Positions 1-8,783 are shown, numbered from the stretch's first letter. The stretch is DNA of 64,000 bases from Acetivibrio thermocellus ATCC 27405 (GCF_000015865.1 NC_009012.1:3403081-3467080); one strand, 5' to 3'. Made by a program: numbers and translations. The notes: generated by a model from the sequence alone, not told the origin.

Positions 1-2
1 TG

Positions 3-74
3 AAGGCATATATTGTAGGTACAAGTGAAGATTGTGACATAGAAAAAGACGGATACGAGATAGAGATAAAATAA
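3..74 (+). CDS. C-terminal end of an unidentified protein (cut by the window edge)
   Basis: An open frame runs in from the left edge and ends at TAA after 23 visible codons. The visible tail begins KAYIVGTSEDCD and is rich in Asp, Glu and Lys. It is followed by a hairpin that looks like a terminator, which suits a gene end. Too little is visible to name a family. The base before the window could complete an ATG, so a tiny separate ORF is possible but less likely. Confidence 0.35.
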   Translation, partial: KAYIVGTSEDCDIEKDGYEIEIK

Positions 75-108
75 ATAACATTCAGGTGTTTACAGGATTG
101 ATTAATTT

Positions 109-150
109 AGGCTGTGCCGGGGTTGCTCCCGGTACAGCCTGAATTCATTT
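109..150 (+). terminator. Probable rho-independent terminator
   Basis: A 13-bp stem (AGGCTGTGCCGGG paired with CCCGGTACAGCCT, one G-U pair) has a 6-nt loop and is followed by a short T-containing stretch rather than a long T run. It sits 35 nt after the stop of the left-edge partial gene. Confidence 0.6.
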
Positions 151-243
151 TGGGAAAGAGTATTATTGATATTTTCCGGAGCCAAAAATTTGATATAATA
201 TTTTTAATATAAATATTCAAAAACAATAGAAAGAGGTTTCAAA

Positions 244-1137
244 ATGTATTTTAACCGTGCAATATTTCCGGCTGTAATAATCGGCATTATACTTTTTATT
301 ATAGGGCAAAGAACCTCAAGGGCGGTGAGCGGAAAACCCGTCAGGATTCTTTTGGGTTTTGTGTTCATCCTCCTTTGTATTCCAAACTTTCTGTTTGGGG
401 CATATTACATGCATTTTATAAATGAACCTGTATGGTATATTAAATTTAGGGCGATTGACAATATTGAGTTGTTATCATTCCTGACAGGTCTTTTCTTTGG
501 ATTTGTAACTTTCAAAGATGAAAGCTTTGGGAAAATTAAGTTAAAAGTTTTTAATAAATATATATTCGTTATCTGCATGCTTTTAATTATAGTACCTTTT
601 ATTAAACCGATTATAAGACCTGTAAGCCGGAATTCTCAGTTTCAAGACCGATGGAAAGATGGGGTGTGTTTGCAATCTACAGGTTCAACTTGCGGTCCTG
701 CAGCATTAGCGACAATTTTTAATTATTATGGAATATCAAAAAGTGAAGAAGAGATTGCAAGGGCAGCCTTTTCCAGTTCAAGCGGTACGGAGAATTGGTA
801 TTTAATCAGGTATGCGGAAAAGAACGGACTCGAAACTGAAGTTTCATACAAAAACAGTTTGAACGATGTACCGGTACCGTCAATAATCGGAACTTATATT
901 AACGGCAGGATAGGCCACTTTATAACGATTTTAGGCAAAGAAGGAGACCATTTTGTTGTCGGAGATTCTTTAAAAGGCAGATTACTGTTAACCGAAAAGG
1001 AGTTTAATAAATACTATACTTTTTCAAATTTTGTTTTGCACATAAAAAAGCCGGAGGATTTATATTCTTCAAAGATGAAGCCCGGGAATGGAGAGACAGA
1101 AGGCAACTTCGATACGGAAAATACGGATGATACTTAA
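244..1137 (+). CDS. Membrane protein with C-terminal C39-like cysteine peptidase domain
   Basis: The 297-aa protein has about four hydrophobic segments in its first 125 residues (near 7-25, 32-54, 72-90, 104-122), then a soluble domain. That domain has the layout of peptidase C39 and related papain-fold families: GSTCGPAAL holds the candidate catalytic Cys near residue 147, GHFITI the His, and GDSL the Asp. C39 domains usually remove double-glycine leaders inside bacteriocin ABC exporters. Here no ABC part, leader peptide or immunity gene is adjacent, so the substrate is unknown. The start is ATG with an AAAGAGG site. Which side of the membrane the peptidase faces was not determined. Confidence 0.7.
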   Translation: MYFNRAIFPAVIIGIILFIIGQRTSRAVSGKPVRILLGFVFILLCIPNFLFGAYYMHFINEPVWYIKFRAIDNIELLSFLTGLFFGFVTFKDESFGKIKLKVFNKYIFVICMLLIIVPFIKPIIRPVSRNSQFQDRWKDGVCLQSTGSTCGPAALATIFNYYGISKSEEEIARAAFSSSSGTENWYLIRYAEKNGLETEVSYKNSLNDVPVPSIIGTYINGRIGHFITILGKEGDHFVVGDSLKGRLLLTEKEFNKYYTFSNFVLHIKKPEDLYSSKMKPGNGETEGNFDTENTDDT

Positions 1138-1192
1138 GAAGATGAAGGCTTAGGACTTATTTCCCAATACAAAAAATTGATATTAAAGTAAA

Positions 1193-1240
1193 AGTGAAGC
1201 ATTCGGTGCTACTGTGGAGTGGAATCCGGATATAGATGCA
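1193..1240 (+). pseudogene. Possible short relic of a stalk-type (copper amine oxidase N-terminal-like) domain
   Basis: After an in-frame TAA, a short open stretch reads AFGATVEWNPDIDA. It resembles the GATVEWD-type strand seen in stalk domains of clostridial surface proteins. No start codon or ribosome site precedes it. The similarity stops at the left end of an inverted-repeat element, as if the element truncated or invaded the gene. This is a motif-level resemblance only. Confidence 0.25.
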
Positions 1241-1326
1241 GAGCCTGTTAATACATTGAGACAGGGTGAGGCACTATCCTTATAAGGTGGATTTTGCCCG
1301 GCCTGACAAAGTATTTACAGGCTCTA
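1240..1326. repeat. Short terminal-inverted-repeat element, copy 1
   Basis: The left end AGAGCCTGTTAATAC and the right end GTATTTACAGGCTCT are inverted copies with one mismatch, enclosing about 57 nt of unrelated-looking sequence. A second element with the same ends lies upstream of hisZ. It has no coding capacity, so it is a MITE-like or other small mobile or structured intergenic repeat. Confidence 0.6.
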
Positions 1327-1388
1327 AGTGAAACTACCAAAAATGAATTAATCTGATGCCTTTGTGTTTAAGTTTATTTTATTAATAC

Positions 1389-2924
1389 TTAATTAACGGG
1401 CATTTCAAAAGATACACAGAAATTGGGCTGTGCCACACCGGACCTTCCTATGAAGGGATCTGAGTCGCGCAGCAAACCCCAGCGGTAGGTTCCGTTAGGT
1501 CTTGCTTTTCCGCCGGTAAAGGCATAGCCGACTTTTACACCCCAAGCGGGCAGTTCACTGGCACAGGTTATTATTACCGAATTTCCCGAGATTTCAACCG
1601 AATTTATTGTGACTCTTGAACCGTTGGCAGTAACCTCAAACCCTTTGCCGTTTCTCCATTCGGTCAAGGTGTTCTGGTTTGGTGCCGGAAGCGTATTGTC
1701 CCAAACAAGGGGCGGTACCGGTACATGGAAGTCTACTATGATGGTTCTGCCGTTTTTGGTGGCTTTTATAGGCTGAAGAGGTTTCCAGTCCTTACCGAGG
1801 ATAACCTTTTCATAATATACCTGAGCGTACTTTTCACCCAAATGTTGATATCCGGCAGAAGTCAAATGGACGTTATCTCCTCCGTAAGTTCGCTGATAAT
1901 TTGGACCTATGCAGATTATATCACCGGGATAATCAACACCTGCTTTCCACTGAGCCAAGGTGGAAGCGGAAGTTCCCGTACTTGGATAGGAGTGCTGCTG
2001 CACAACAAACATCGGGATATTTTGGGTTTGTCCGGTTATAGCCTTTATGTCCTTGTTATAATCCGACCACAATTGGCGTAGCTCATTTTCATAATTGGGA
2101 TTACCGCAATCGGTTTCGCCATGGGTTAGGATGATTCCTCCCACCCCGTAGGTTTTTCCCGCGGCTTTTGCCAAGCGGTTAATTGCTGTGACTTCAAATA
2201 TTGATGCCGCATAGGCACGGCCGGTATTTCCAGTATCGGTGGCACCTTTTTTGATTACAGACATACCCTGACCGGATTCACCTACTACCGTATGTACTGA
2301 AATATAGTCGTTTCTGCCTGCAGCTTTTACCATTGCAGTTATTTGGTTCGCCATTGCACTATGGGGGGTCTCACCATATAGGTTCCTTGGGTAGGCAGAC
2401 GGGAAACCTGTTGCAAGGCTGCGAATAGGTTCGGTAAGGGGAACCAGTTTCAGTTCACTGCTGTTGGCATCGTAGGGAGGAACCCTCAGGTTGCCCAAAT
2501 CCAGCTTAAGATTGTTGTAAGGCTGGGTTGTAGATAAAATTGGAGTAGTTCCTACGGAGAGACTTTGTCCCGTTCCTATGATTCCGACCCAATCCCAGGG
2601 TATGTTAAGATTATTTGACGTTTCGCCCGGAAAAGAAGATATAAGGCGCAATACATATCTTTTCAAATAGCTTAAGTCGATGGAGGTTATTTTTCCGTCT
2701 CCGTCGGTATCAGCATTGGAGTATGCCGTCCCTGTAAGTATGTTTTCTCTGAGAAGATGTCTTTTTAATAAAGTCACATCGGTGGAATTGATGGATCCGT
2801 CGCTGTTTATGTCTCCCAATTTTCCGCCATTGGCAGCGGTTGCTGAAATTGTGATACATGAGATGAACAATGAAAAAGACACTAAAAACAAGATAACCTT
2901 CTGCCCAACTTTCGATGCCTTCAT
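1389..2924 (-). CDS. Secreted dockerin-bearing SGNH-type carbohydrate esterase
   Basis: The 511-aa protein has a signal peptide (about 1-31). A type I dockerin follows at 35-97, with two Ca-binding F-hand repeats (DINSDGSINSTD and DTDGDGKITSID), each followed by a Lys-Arg pair. The catalytic domain follows at about 110-370. Its features fit sialate O-acetylesterase/CE6-like SGNH hydrolases: GQS with candidate nucleophile Ser121, HGETD at 268-272, and DNVH with Asp350/His353 as the acid-base pair. The last ~110 residues look like a beta-rich accessory domain. It probably deacetylates plant polysaccharide while docked on a scaffoldin, but the substrate is inferred. The dockerin is N-terminal, whereas most are C-terminal. 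The ribosome site is AGGGGGAT. Confidence 0.82.
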   Translation of the reverse strand: MKASKVGQKVILFLVSFSLFISCITISATAANGGKLGDINSDGSINSTDVTLLKRHLLRENILTGTAYSNADTDGDGKITSIDLSYLKRYVLRLISSFPGETSNNLNIPWDWVGIIGTGQSLSVGTTPILSTTQPYNNLKLDLGNLRVPPYDANSSELKLVPLTEPIRSLATGFPSAYPRNLYGETPHSAMANQITAMVKAAGRNDYISVHTVVGESGQGMSVIKKGATDTGNTGRAYAASIFEVTAINRLAKAAGKTYGVGGIILTHGETDCGNPNYENELRQLWSDYNKDIKAITGQTQNIPMFVVQQHSYPSTGTSASTLAQWKAGVDYPGDIICIGPNYQRTYGGDNVHLTSAGYQHLGEKYAQVYYEKVILGKDWKPLQPIKATKNGRTIIVDFHVPVPPLVWDNTLPAPNQNTLTEWRNGKGFEVTANGSRVTINSVEISGNSVIITCASELPAWGVKVGYAFTGGKARPNGTYRWGLLRDSDPFIGRSGVAQPNFCVSFEMPVN

Positions 2925-3205
2925 AATTTATCCCCCTTTTTTTATAAATTATAAATATACTGCTTTTATTAACTGTGTTATAAAAAAGTCATAAGTATTA
3001 AACTATACCGTACCATATAAATCTGATGATATATAGATTCGATGACATGTTCTTTTTTCGATTGGGGAAATTACTTCCAGGCATTTAATAAATACACTTT
3101 ATTTATGTGAAAAATATAAAACATATATCTTCTTTGTATCATTTATAACCCCTCAGTTTTTTCATGTAAAGAAAAATATGAAAGAAACATTGTGAAGCAA
3201 GTCGT
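2925..3205. other. Intergenic region upstream of the dockerin esterase
   Basis: AT-rich non-coding DNA between the divergently arranged esterase and his operon. It must hold the minus-strand esterase promoter, but several TATA-like hexamers occur and I cannot choose one. No convincing ORF or hairpin was seen. Confidence 0.5.
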
Positions 3206-3293
3206 AGAGCCTGTTAATACGACGAGGAAAGGGAGAGCATTGTTTGAGCGAAGCGAGTTTTGCAAAGGCCCCGAGGAGTATTTACAGGCTCTA
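3206..3293. repeat. Short terminal-inverted-repeat element, copy 2
   Basis: It has the same ends as copy 1 (AGAGCCTGTTAATAC and GTATTTACAGGCTCT) around a different core. The core contains the small palindromic GAGCGAAGCGAG and a GGCCCCGAGG tract. It is 88 bp long and stops 50 nt before the -35 of the his promoter. The pair of elements brackets the esterase gene in the same orientation. Confidence 0.65.
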
Positions 3294-3345
3294 GACTTGC
3301 GAAACTTAAGTTTCTCAAATATTTTTCTTTACCTCATTTTTCTCA

Positions 3346-3374
3346 TTGACAAATTAATCCACATGAATTATAAT
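3346..3374 (+). promoter_or_regulatory. Histidine operon promoter
   Basis: A perfect sigma-A-type promoter: TTGACA, 17-nt spacer, TATAAT. Transcription would start near 3381, giving a leader of about 60 nt. The leader contains three head-to-tail 8-bp units (GATAAAGT, GATAAAGT, AATAAAGT) and a three-codon ATG-ATA-AAG-TGA mini-ORF just before the hisZ ribosome site. No T-box or His-codon-rich leader peptide was seen. Confidence 0.8.
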
Positions 3375-3442
3375 AACCTTAGTTCATCAATTTATAACTT
3401 TAACATGATAAAGTGATAAAGTAATAAAGTGAGGTGCTTAAA

Positions 3443-4699
3443 TTGGCAGAGTGGAAGATATATACTCCTGAAGGTGTTCAAGATATACTGCAAAATGAAT
3501 GTTTCTTTAAGAAAAACCTGGAGGATCGGATCAGAAAAGTATTTCGGGCCAGCGGTTACTATGAGGTGGAGACTCCGATTGTAGAGTTTTATGACGTTTT
3601 TTCCACCGAAGAGAATATAATTCCTCAGGAAACCATGTTTAAGTTTTTTGACCAGCAAGGAAGAATTCTGGTTTTAAGACCGGATCTAACAATACCTATT
3701 GCCAGGGTTGCGGCTACTAAGCTAAAGGATGCGGCTTATCCCTTGAGAATCTCCTATATCGGCAATGCCTTTAAATATAACGAGCTTGGCGGAGGAAAGC
3801 AAAAGGAGTTCACCCAGGCCGGTGTTGAAATAATAGGAGTAAACACTCCGGAAGCGGATGCCGAGGTTATAGCTACGGCAATTGATGCTGTAAAGGCTAC
3901 AGGACTTGAAAATTTCCAGATTGATATCGGTCAGGTGGAATTTTTCAAAGGGCTGATGGAAGAGACCGGTCTTTCGGAAGAAGAGACCGAGAAGATGAGG
4001 GTGCTTATAGACCGAAAAGACTTTTTGGGAATTGAGGAATTGGTTGAGGAGCACAATATCAGGGATGACCTTAAAGAGCTGATATTGGACTTTCCTAAAT
4101 TATTCGGTTCAACAGATGTTATTGACAGGGTGGAAAAGTATCCTATAAATGAGCGTTCAATTAAAGCCTTGAACAATTTAAGGAGCATTATTAATATATT
4201 GGACGATTATGGCCTTTCAAAATATGTTTCGGTGGACCTGGGCATGGTACAAAGTCTCAATTACTATTCCGGTACTATTTTCAGAGGTTTTACCTACGGA
4301 GTCGGGTTCCCGATATTAAGCGGCGGAAGGTATGACCGGTTGGTGGAGAAATTCGGAAAGAGCAGCCCCGCAACAGGCTTTTCCATGGGAATCAATATGG
4401 TAATGATGGCCCTCGACAGGCAGAAAGTTGAATTTGAAAAACCCAGGGTTGATACTCTTGTCTGCTATAGGGAAGAAGGAAGGAAAACAGCTTTTCAAAT
4501 ATGTGAAACCTTGAGAAAACAAGGACTTGCCGTGGAGGTGGATATAAACGGTGGAGACTTTGAAACAGCCAGAAATTATGCGGCTTTAAAGGGCATAGGA
4601 GGCATATTGAAGGTTCTTGATGATGAAAACATAGAGATTCATAACCTTGAAAAGGGAGAAGTCTCAAAAGTGACCATAAGTGAGCTTTTGAAGGCATGA
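3443..4699 (+). CDS. hisZ: ATP phosphoribosyltransferase regulatory subunit HisZ
   Basis: The 418-aa protein is a class II aminoacyl-tRNA synthetase paralog related to HisRS. It assembles with short-form HisG into the hetero-octameric first enzyme of histidine synthesis and confers histidine feedback control. The class II core is visible: YTPEGVQDIL at the N-terminus, LRPDLTIPIARV (motif 2 region), LGMVQSLNYYSG, and GGRYDRL toward motif 3. The next gene is the short HisG that requires this partner. TTG was chosen as start because GAGGTG lies 6 nt upstream; a GTG nine bases earlier lacks a ribosome site. Confidence 0.93.
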   Translation: MAEWKIYTPEGVQDILQNECFFKKNLEDRIRKVFRASGYYEVETPIVEFYDVFSTEENIIPQETMFKFFDQQGRILVLRPDLTIPIARVAATKLKDAAYPLRISYIGNAFKYNELGGGKQKEFTQAGVEIIGVNTPEADAEVIATAIDAVKATGLENFQIDIGQVEFFKGLMEETGLSEEETEKMRVLIDRKDFLGIEELVEEHNIRDDLKELILDFPKLFGSTDVIDRVEKYPINERSIKALNNLRSIINILDDYGLSKYVSVDLGMVQSLNYYSGTIFRGFTYGVGFPILSGGRYDRLVEKFGKSSPATGFSMGINMVMMALDRQKVEFEKPRVDTLVCYREEGRKTAFQICETLRKQGLAVEVDINGGDFETARNYAALKGIGGILKVLDDENIEIHNLEKGEVSKVTISELLKA

Positions 4700-4716
4700 G
4701 CTAAGGAGGGGAAGAA

Positions 4717-5358
4717 ATGAGGTATCTGACAATAGCACTTTCAAAGGGAAGGCTTACCGATATGTCGGTGGAGCTGTTTGAAGCCATAGGAATAGATTGC
4801 ACGGAGCTTAAAAATTCATCCAGAAAGCTTATTCTGACTGATGAAAAAAACAAAATCAAATTCTTTCTTGCGAAACCCAGTGATGTGCCTACATATGTGG
4901 AGTATGGAGCAGCAGACATAGGTATCGTGGGAAAAGATACGCTGATGGAAGAGGGAAGACACCTTTATGAAGTGTTAAACCTTGGATTTGCCGCCTGCAA
5001 AATGGTGGTGGCAGGCCCGGCGGAGCTAATGGGAAAGCTTGACCGGCTCACCAACAAAAGAGTGGCTACAAAGTATCCCAGGATAGCAAGGGAGTATTTT
5101 GAGCACAAAAGAAAAGAGTCCATTGAGGTTATAAAGCTGAACGGATCTGTCGAGCTTGCTCCTTTGGTGGGGCTTTCCGAGGTGATAGTGGACCTTGTGG
5201 AGAGCGGCAGAACCTTAAAGGAAAACGGACTTGTGGTGCTGGACACAATTGCGGATATAAGTGCGAGACTTGTGGTAAACAGGGTAAGTATGAAAATGAA
5301 AAGCGAAAGAATCAATCCGATAATTGACGCAATACGAAAAGAATTGGAAAAGAGGTGA
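4717..5358 (+). CDS. hisG: ATP phosphoribosyltransferase catalytic subunit, short form
   Basis: HisG joins ATP and PRPP to make phosphoribosyl-ATP, committing flux to histidine. At 213 aa it is the short form, without the C-terminal ACT-like regulatory domain, which fits the hisZ gene directly upstream. It begins [15 protein letters not shown] and contains [13 protein letters not shown] and the PRPP-site segment [19 protein letters not shown]. The ribosome site is AAGGAGGGG. Its stop codon lies a few bases before the hisD ATG, indicating translational coupling. Confidence 0.95.
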
Positions 5359-5363
5359 AATAC

Positions 5364-6671
5364 ATGATAAAAATTATTGATTTAAGATGCGGCAAAGACA
5401 GCGACATATTTGAAAACCTTGCATCAAGAAGTCAGCTGGAGTATAGGGATGTTTTGGACCGGGTGGAGGAGATAGTGGCAAATGTTCGGCGAAACGGAGA
5501 CAAAGCCGTGCTGGAATATACAGCCATGTTTGACAAGGTTCAGCTCACTTTAGGAAAATTAAGGGTTACGGAGAAAGAAATAAAAGAGGCGTACACAAAG
5601 GTTGACCCCAAACTTGTTGAAGTGATAAAAAGGTCAAGGGACAATATTTGGAATTTTCATGAAAAGCAGAAGGAGAAATCCTGGTTTTCCACCGAAAAGG
5701 AAGGGGTAATTGTCGGACAGCTTTACAGACCTTTGGAGGTTGTCGGCGTGTATGTTCCCGGCGGGACAGCGGCCTACCCTTCATCGGTTCTCATGTGCGC
5801 AGTGCCTGCAAAGGTGGCCGGTGTAAGCAAAATAGTAATGACCACGCCTCCCGGAAAGGATGAAAAGATAAATCCTGCAATACTGGTGGCAGCCAATGAA
5901 GCCGGGGTTGATGAAATATACAAAGTGGGTGGGGCGCAGGCCGTAGCCGCCCAGGCCTTTGGAACGGAGACAATCCCGAAAGTGGACAAAATTGTGGGGC
6001 CGGGGAACATATATGTGGCAATGGCAAAGAGGACGGTATACGGCTATTGCGATATTGACATGATAGCCGGACCCAGCGAGATAATGGTGGTTGCCGATGA
6101 GACCGCAAATCCTGTGTTTGTGGCGGCGGATCTTTTATCCCAGGCAGAGCATGATATACTTGCTTCATCAATTTTGGTTACAACTTCTGAGGATATTGCC
6201 AAAGAGGTTCAAAGGGAGCTTGAGGCTCAGCTCGCGGTTTTGGAAAGAAAAGAAATAGCCGGAAAATCGATAGCTGACTATGGAGCGATAATTATTGTGG
6301 AAAGCCTCAAGGATGCCGCGACGGTGGTTAACAGAATTGCGCCGGAGCATCTGGAACTTTGCGTAAAAGATCCCTTTGCCGCACTGGGGGATATAAAGAA
6401 TGCGGGTGCGATATTCCTTGGCAACTATTCCACAGAGCCTTTGGGAGACTATTTTGCAGGACCCAACCATGTGCTCCCCACAAGCGGTACGGCAAGATTC
6501 TTCTCACCTTTAAATCTTTCGGATTTTATGAAGAAAAGCAGCATTATTTCATATACAAGAGATGCCCTTCAAAAGGTTAAAGACGATGTCATACTCTTTG
6601 CAGAGTCCGAAGGATTGGGAGCCCATGCAAATGCCATTAGAGTGAGGTTTCAGGACGGACAGGACAAATAA
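5364..6671 (+). CDS. hisD: Histidinol dehydrogenase
   Basis: HisD performs the last two NAD-dependent oxidations, histidinol to histidinal to histidine, using Zn. The 435-aa protein has family signatures GVYVPGGTAAYPSSVLM (NAD region), GPGNIYVAMAKR, QAEHD (zinc Gln/His) and GPNHVLPTSGTARF. ATG was preferred over a GTG nine bases upstream because GAGGTG, overlapping the hisG stop, is correctly spaced from it. The gene is followed by an unusually A-rich spacer before hisC. Confidence 0.95.
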   Translation: MIKIIDLRCGKDSDIFENLASRSQLEYRDVLDRVEEIVANVRRNGDKAVLEYTAMFDKVQLTLGKLRVTEKEIKEAYTKVDPKLVEVIKRSRDNIWNFHEKQKEKSWFSTEKEGVIVGQLYRPLEVVGVYVPGGTAAYPSSVLMCAVPAKVAGVSKIVMTTPPGKDEKINPAILVAANEAGVDEIYKVGGAQAVAAQAFGTETIPKVDKIVGPGNIYVAMAKRTVYGYCDIDMIAGPSEIMVVADETANPVFVAADLLSQAEHDILASSILVTTSEDIAKEVQRELEAQLAVLERKEIAGKSIADYGAIIIVESLKDAATVVNRIAPEHLELCVKDPFAALGDIKNAGAIFLGNYSTEPLGDYFAGPNHVLPTSGTARFFSPLNLSDFMKKSSIISYTRDALQKVKDDVILFAESEGLGAHANAIRVRFQDGQDK

Positions 6672-6904
6672 AAAGAGAGCATAAAAGGAAAGAGAATAAA
6701 GAAAGGAAATTAAAAAAGGATAATATAGAAAAAGGAACAAAAAGGTAAAAACAAATCGAAAAAGAAATAAATTAAATAAAAATCATACAACGGCAAAAAA
6801 CGTAACAGCAGCAAAAAAATATTATCAAAAAATATATTTAGAAATATATTCGGCAAATAAATAATTAATTGGCTGCAAATAAAAAAGGGGGGTGTAATGT
6901 ACGA
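6672..6904 (+). other. A/purine-rich spacer inside the his operon
   Basis: About 230 nt between hisD and hisC with the plus strand dominated by A and G and very few C, unlike the tight junctions elsewhere in the operon. No terminator, consensus promoter or long ORF was seen. An ATG-TAC-GAA-TGA mini-ORF overlaps the hisC ribosome site region. Confidence 0.5.
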
Positions 6905-7981
6905 ATGATTAAGGATTTGGTAAGACCTGAGCTGCAAAAATTAGTACCGTATGTTTCCCATCAGGTCCCGTACAGAATAAAGCTTGACGCAAATGAAAGT
7001 CCCTTCGAGCTTCCTGAAAGTATCAGGAAGAAACTGGCGGACTACTTTTTAAAAGGGCCGGGTTTAAACATTTATCCAGATAATGAGTCTGTGGAGCTTA
7101 GAAAGACCATCGCAAAATACTGGAATGTTGATGCGGATGAGGTTATCGTGGGTACCGGTTCCAACCAGCTTATTCAGCTGATAATAACAGTGTTTGTGGG
7201 GAAAGGGGAGAAGGTGCTGTATCCCTGGCCCACGTTTTCGATGTATAAAATAAACACTCTGATAGCGGGCGGTGAACCGGTGGCATTTCCCCTTGACAAG
7301 GAAAAAGACTTTGTTTTGGATACCGACAAGTTTATTGAGGCTGTAAAAACGGAAAATGCCAAGGTGGTATTCCTTTGCAATCCCAACAATCCGACAGGAG
7401 GGCTTGTTCCTCTGGAGCATATTGAAAAAATAGTGAAAGAGTGCAAAAGTTCAATTATTGTTGTTGATGAAGCGTATGCCGAATTTTGCCCGCAGAGTGT
7501 GATACCTCTTGTAAAGAAGTATGAAAACCTTGTGGTGCTGCGCACTTTCTCCAAAGCGTATCTTCTTGCCGGAGCAAGGTGCGGATATTCCATAAGCGGA
7601 ATTGAGATTGCAAATGAGATAAACAAAGTAAGACCGACATACAATGTAAGTTCATTGACCCAGCTTATAGCAAAAATGGTGTTTGAGGAACAGGAAGAGA
7701 TGCAGAAAATGATACGGTATTTGATTGAGCAAAGAGGAGAGCTGGAGAAATCTTTGAAAAAGATAAAGGATGTCTGCATTTATCCTTCCCATGCAAATTA
7801 TATACTTGTCAAAGTGCCTGAAGCTGAGATGATAAGCAAGGAACTTCAAAAGCGGGGAATACTCATCCGAAGCTTTCCCAATGATCCGGTGCTTTACGAC
7901 TGTATCAGGATAACTGTAGGAACCAAAGAACAAAATGATATTTTCTTAGAGGAGTTTTCCGACATAATTAATAATTTTTAA
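6905..7981 (+). CDS. hisC: Histidinol-phosphate aminotransferase
   Basis: A PLP fold-type I transaminase converting imidazole-acetol phosphate and glutamate to histidinol phosphate. In the 358-aa protein, KLDANESPF (substrate entry), CNPNNPTGGLVP, VVDEAYAEF and TFSKAYLLAGARCGY (PLP Lys) are all present. ATG follows a GGGGGGTG ribosome site by about 10 nt; an upstream in-frame TTG has no site of its own. Confidence 0.93.
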   Translation: MIKDLVRPELQKLVPYVSHQVPYRIKLDANESPFELPESIRKKLADYFLKGPGLNIYPDNESVELRKTIAKYWNVDADEVIVGTGSNQLIQLIITVFVGKGEKVLYPWPTFSMYKINTLIAGGEPVAFPLDKEKDFVLDTDKFIEAVKTENAKVVFLCNPNNPTGGLVPLEHIEKIVKECKSSIIVVDEAYAEFCPQSVIPLVKKYENLVVLRTFSKAYLLAGARCGYSISGIEIANEINKVRPTYNVSSLTQLIAKMVFEEQEEMQKMIRYLIEQRGELEKSLKKIKDVCIYPSHANYILVKVPEAEMISKELQKRGILIRSFPNDPVLYDCIRITVGTKEQNDIFLEEFSDIINNF

Positions 7982-8093
7982 GGAACATTATAGTTGCGAT
8001 TTTCTATAGAAATGATAGAATTAAAATAGTTTATCTGGTGAATACCGATAGGAATTGATTACAATTGATTACGTATTTTTCGGAGGCACATTA

Positions 8094-8681
8094 ATGGATA
8101 GAAAGTTTGAAGTAAGCAGAAAAACCGGAGAAACCGATATTACTTTAAGCATAAATATTGACGGTTCCGGCAAAAGTAACATCTCCACGGGAGTAGGGTT
8201 TTTTGACCATATGCTTAATTTGTTTGCAAAACACGGTCTTTTCGACCTGGATGTAAAAGCAAAGGGTGATTTGGAAATTGATGCCCATCATACCGTGGAG
8301 GACGTGGGAATTGTACTTGGCCAGGCGATAAAGCAGGCTCTGGGTGAAAAGAAATCCATCAGAAGGTATGGTTCTTCTTTTGTTCCCATGGATGAAGCGC
8401 TGGTGCTGGTTGCCCTTGATTTAAGCGGAAGACCTTACTTGGTTTTTGATGCGGAGCTTAAATGTGAAAAGCTGGGCAATATGGAGACGGAGCTTGTTGA
8501 AGAGTTTTTCCGGGCGGTTGCCTTCAATGCCGGCATAACTTTGCATGTCAAGGCATTATACGGCAGCAATACCCACCATATAATTGAGGCTATGTTCAAA
8601 GCCTTTGGAAGAGCTCTGGACGATGCCACCAGAAAAGATGACAGAATTGAAGGGGTTATGTCAACTAAAGGAATGTTGTAA
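8094..8681 (+). CDS. hisB: Imidazoleglycerol-phosphate dehydratase
   Basis: A manganese enzyme that dehydrates imidazole glycerol phosphate to imidazole-acetol phosphate. At 195 aa it is the monofunctional form, without the phosphatase domain fused in enterobacteria. No histidinol-phosphate phosphatase gene is seen in the operon. Metal-binding His-rich motifs are clear: [25 protein letters not shown] and [13 protein letters not shown]. The start is ATG seven bases after GGAGG; the frame is open upstream but lacks a site. Confidence 0.95.
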   Translation: MDRKFEVSRKTGETDITLSINIDGSGKSNISTGVGFFDHMLNLFAKHGLFDLDVKAKGDLEIDAHHTVEDVGIVLGQAIKQALGEKKSIRRYGSSFVPMDEALVLVALDLSGRPYLVFDAELKCEKLGNMETELVEEFFRAVAFNAGITLHVKALYGSNTHHIIEAMFKAFGRALDDATRKDDRIEGVMSTKGML

Positions 8682-8783
8682 GCAAATTTTATTAAAATTA
8701 AAATTATTGATGAGCATTTTATAAAATTATTACAGATAAATAAAAATTAAAAATCTACATATTTAATAAGAGGGGTTTTGAAA

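Noticed and set aside
166-199. Promoter for the C39-like gene (TTGATA with TATAAT)
   Set aside because: The spacer would be 22 nt, too long for a confident vegetative promoter, although TATAAT alone may be a real -10.
1725-2081. Plus-strand open frame opposite the esterase
   Set aside because: Lies wholly inside the well-supported minus-strand dockerin esterase, has no ribosome site and no recognisable domain.
3192-3416. Open frame across the inverted-repeat element upstream of hisZ
   Set aside because: Made of repeat-element and promoter sequence; low-complexity translation and no ribosome site.
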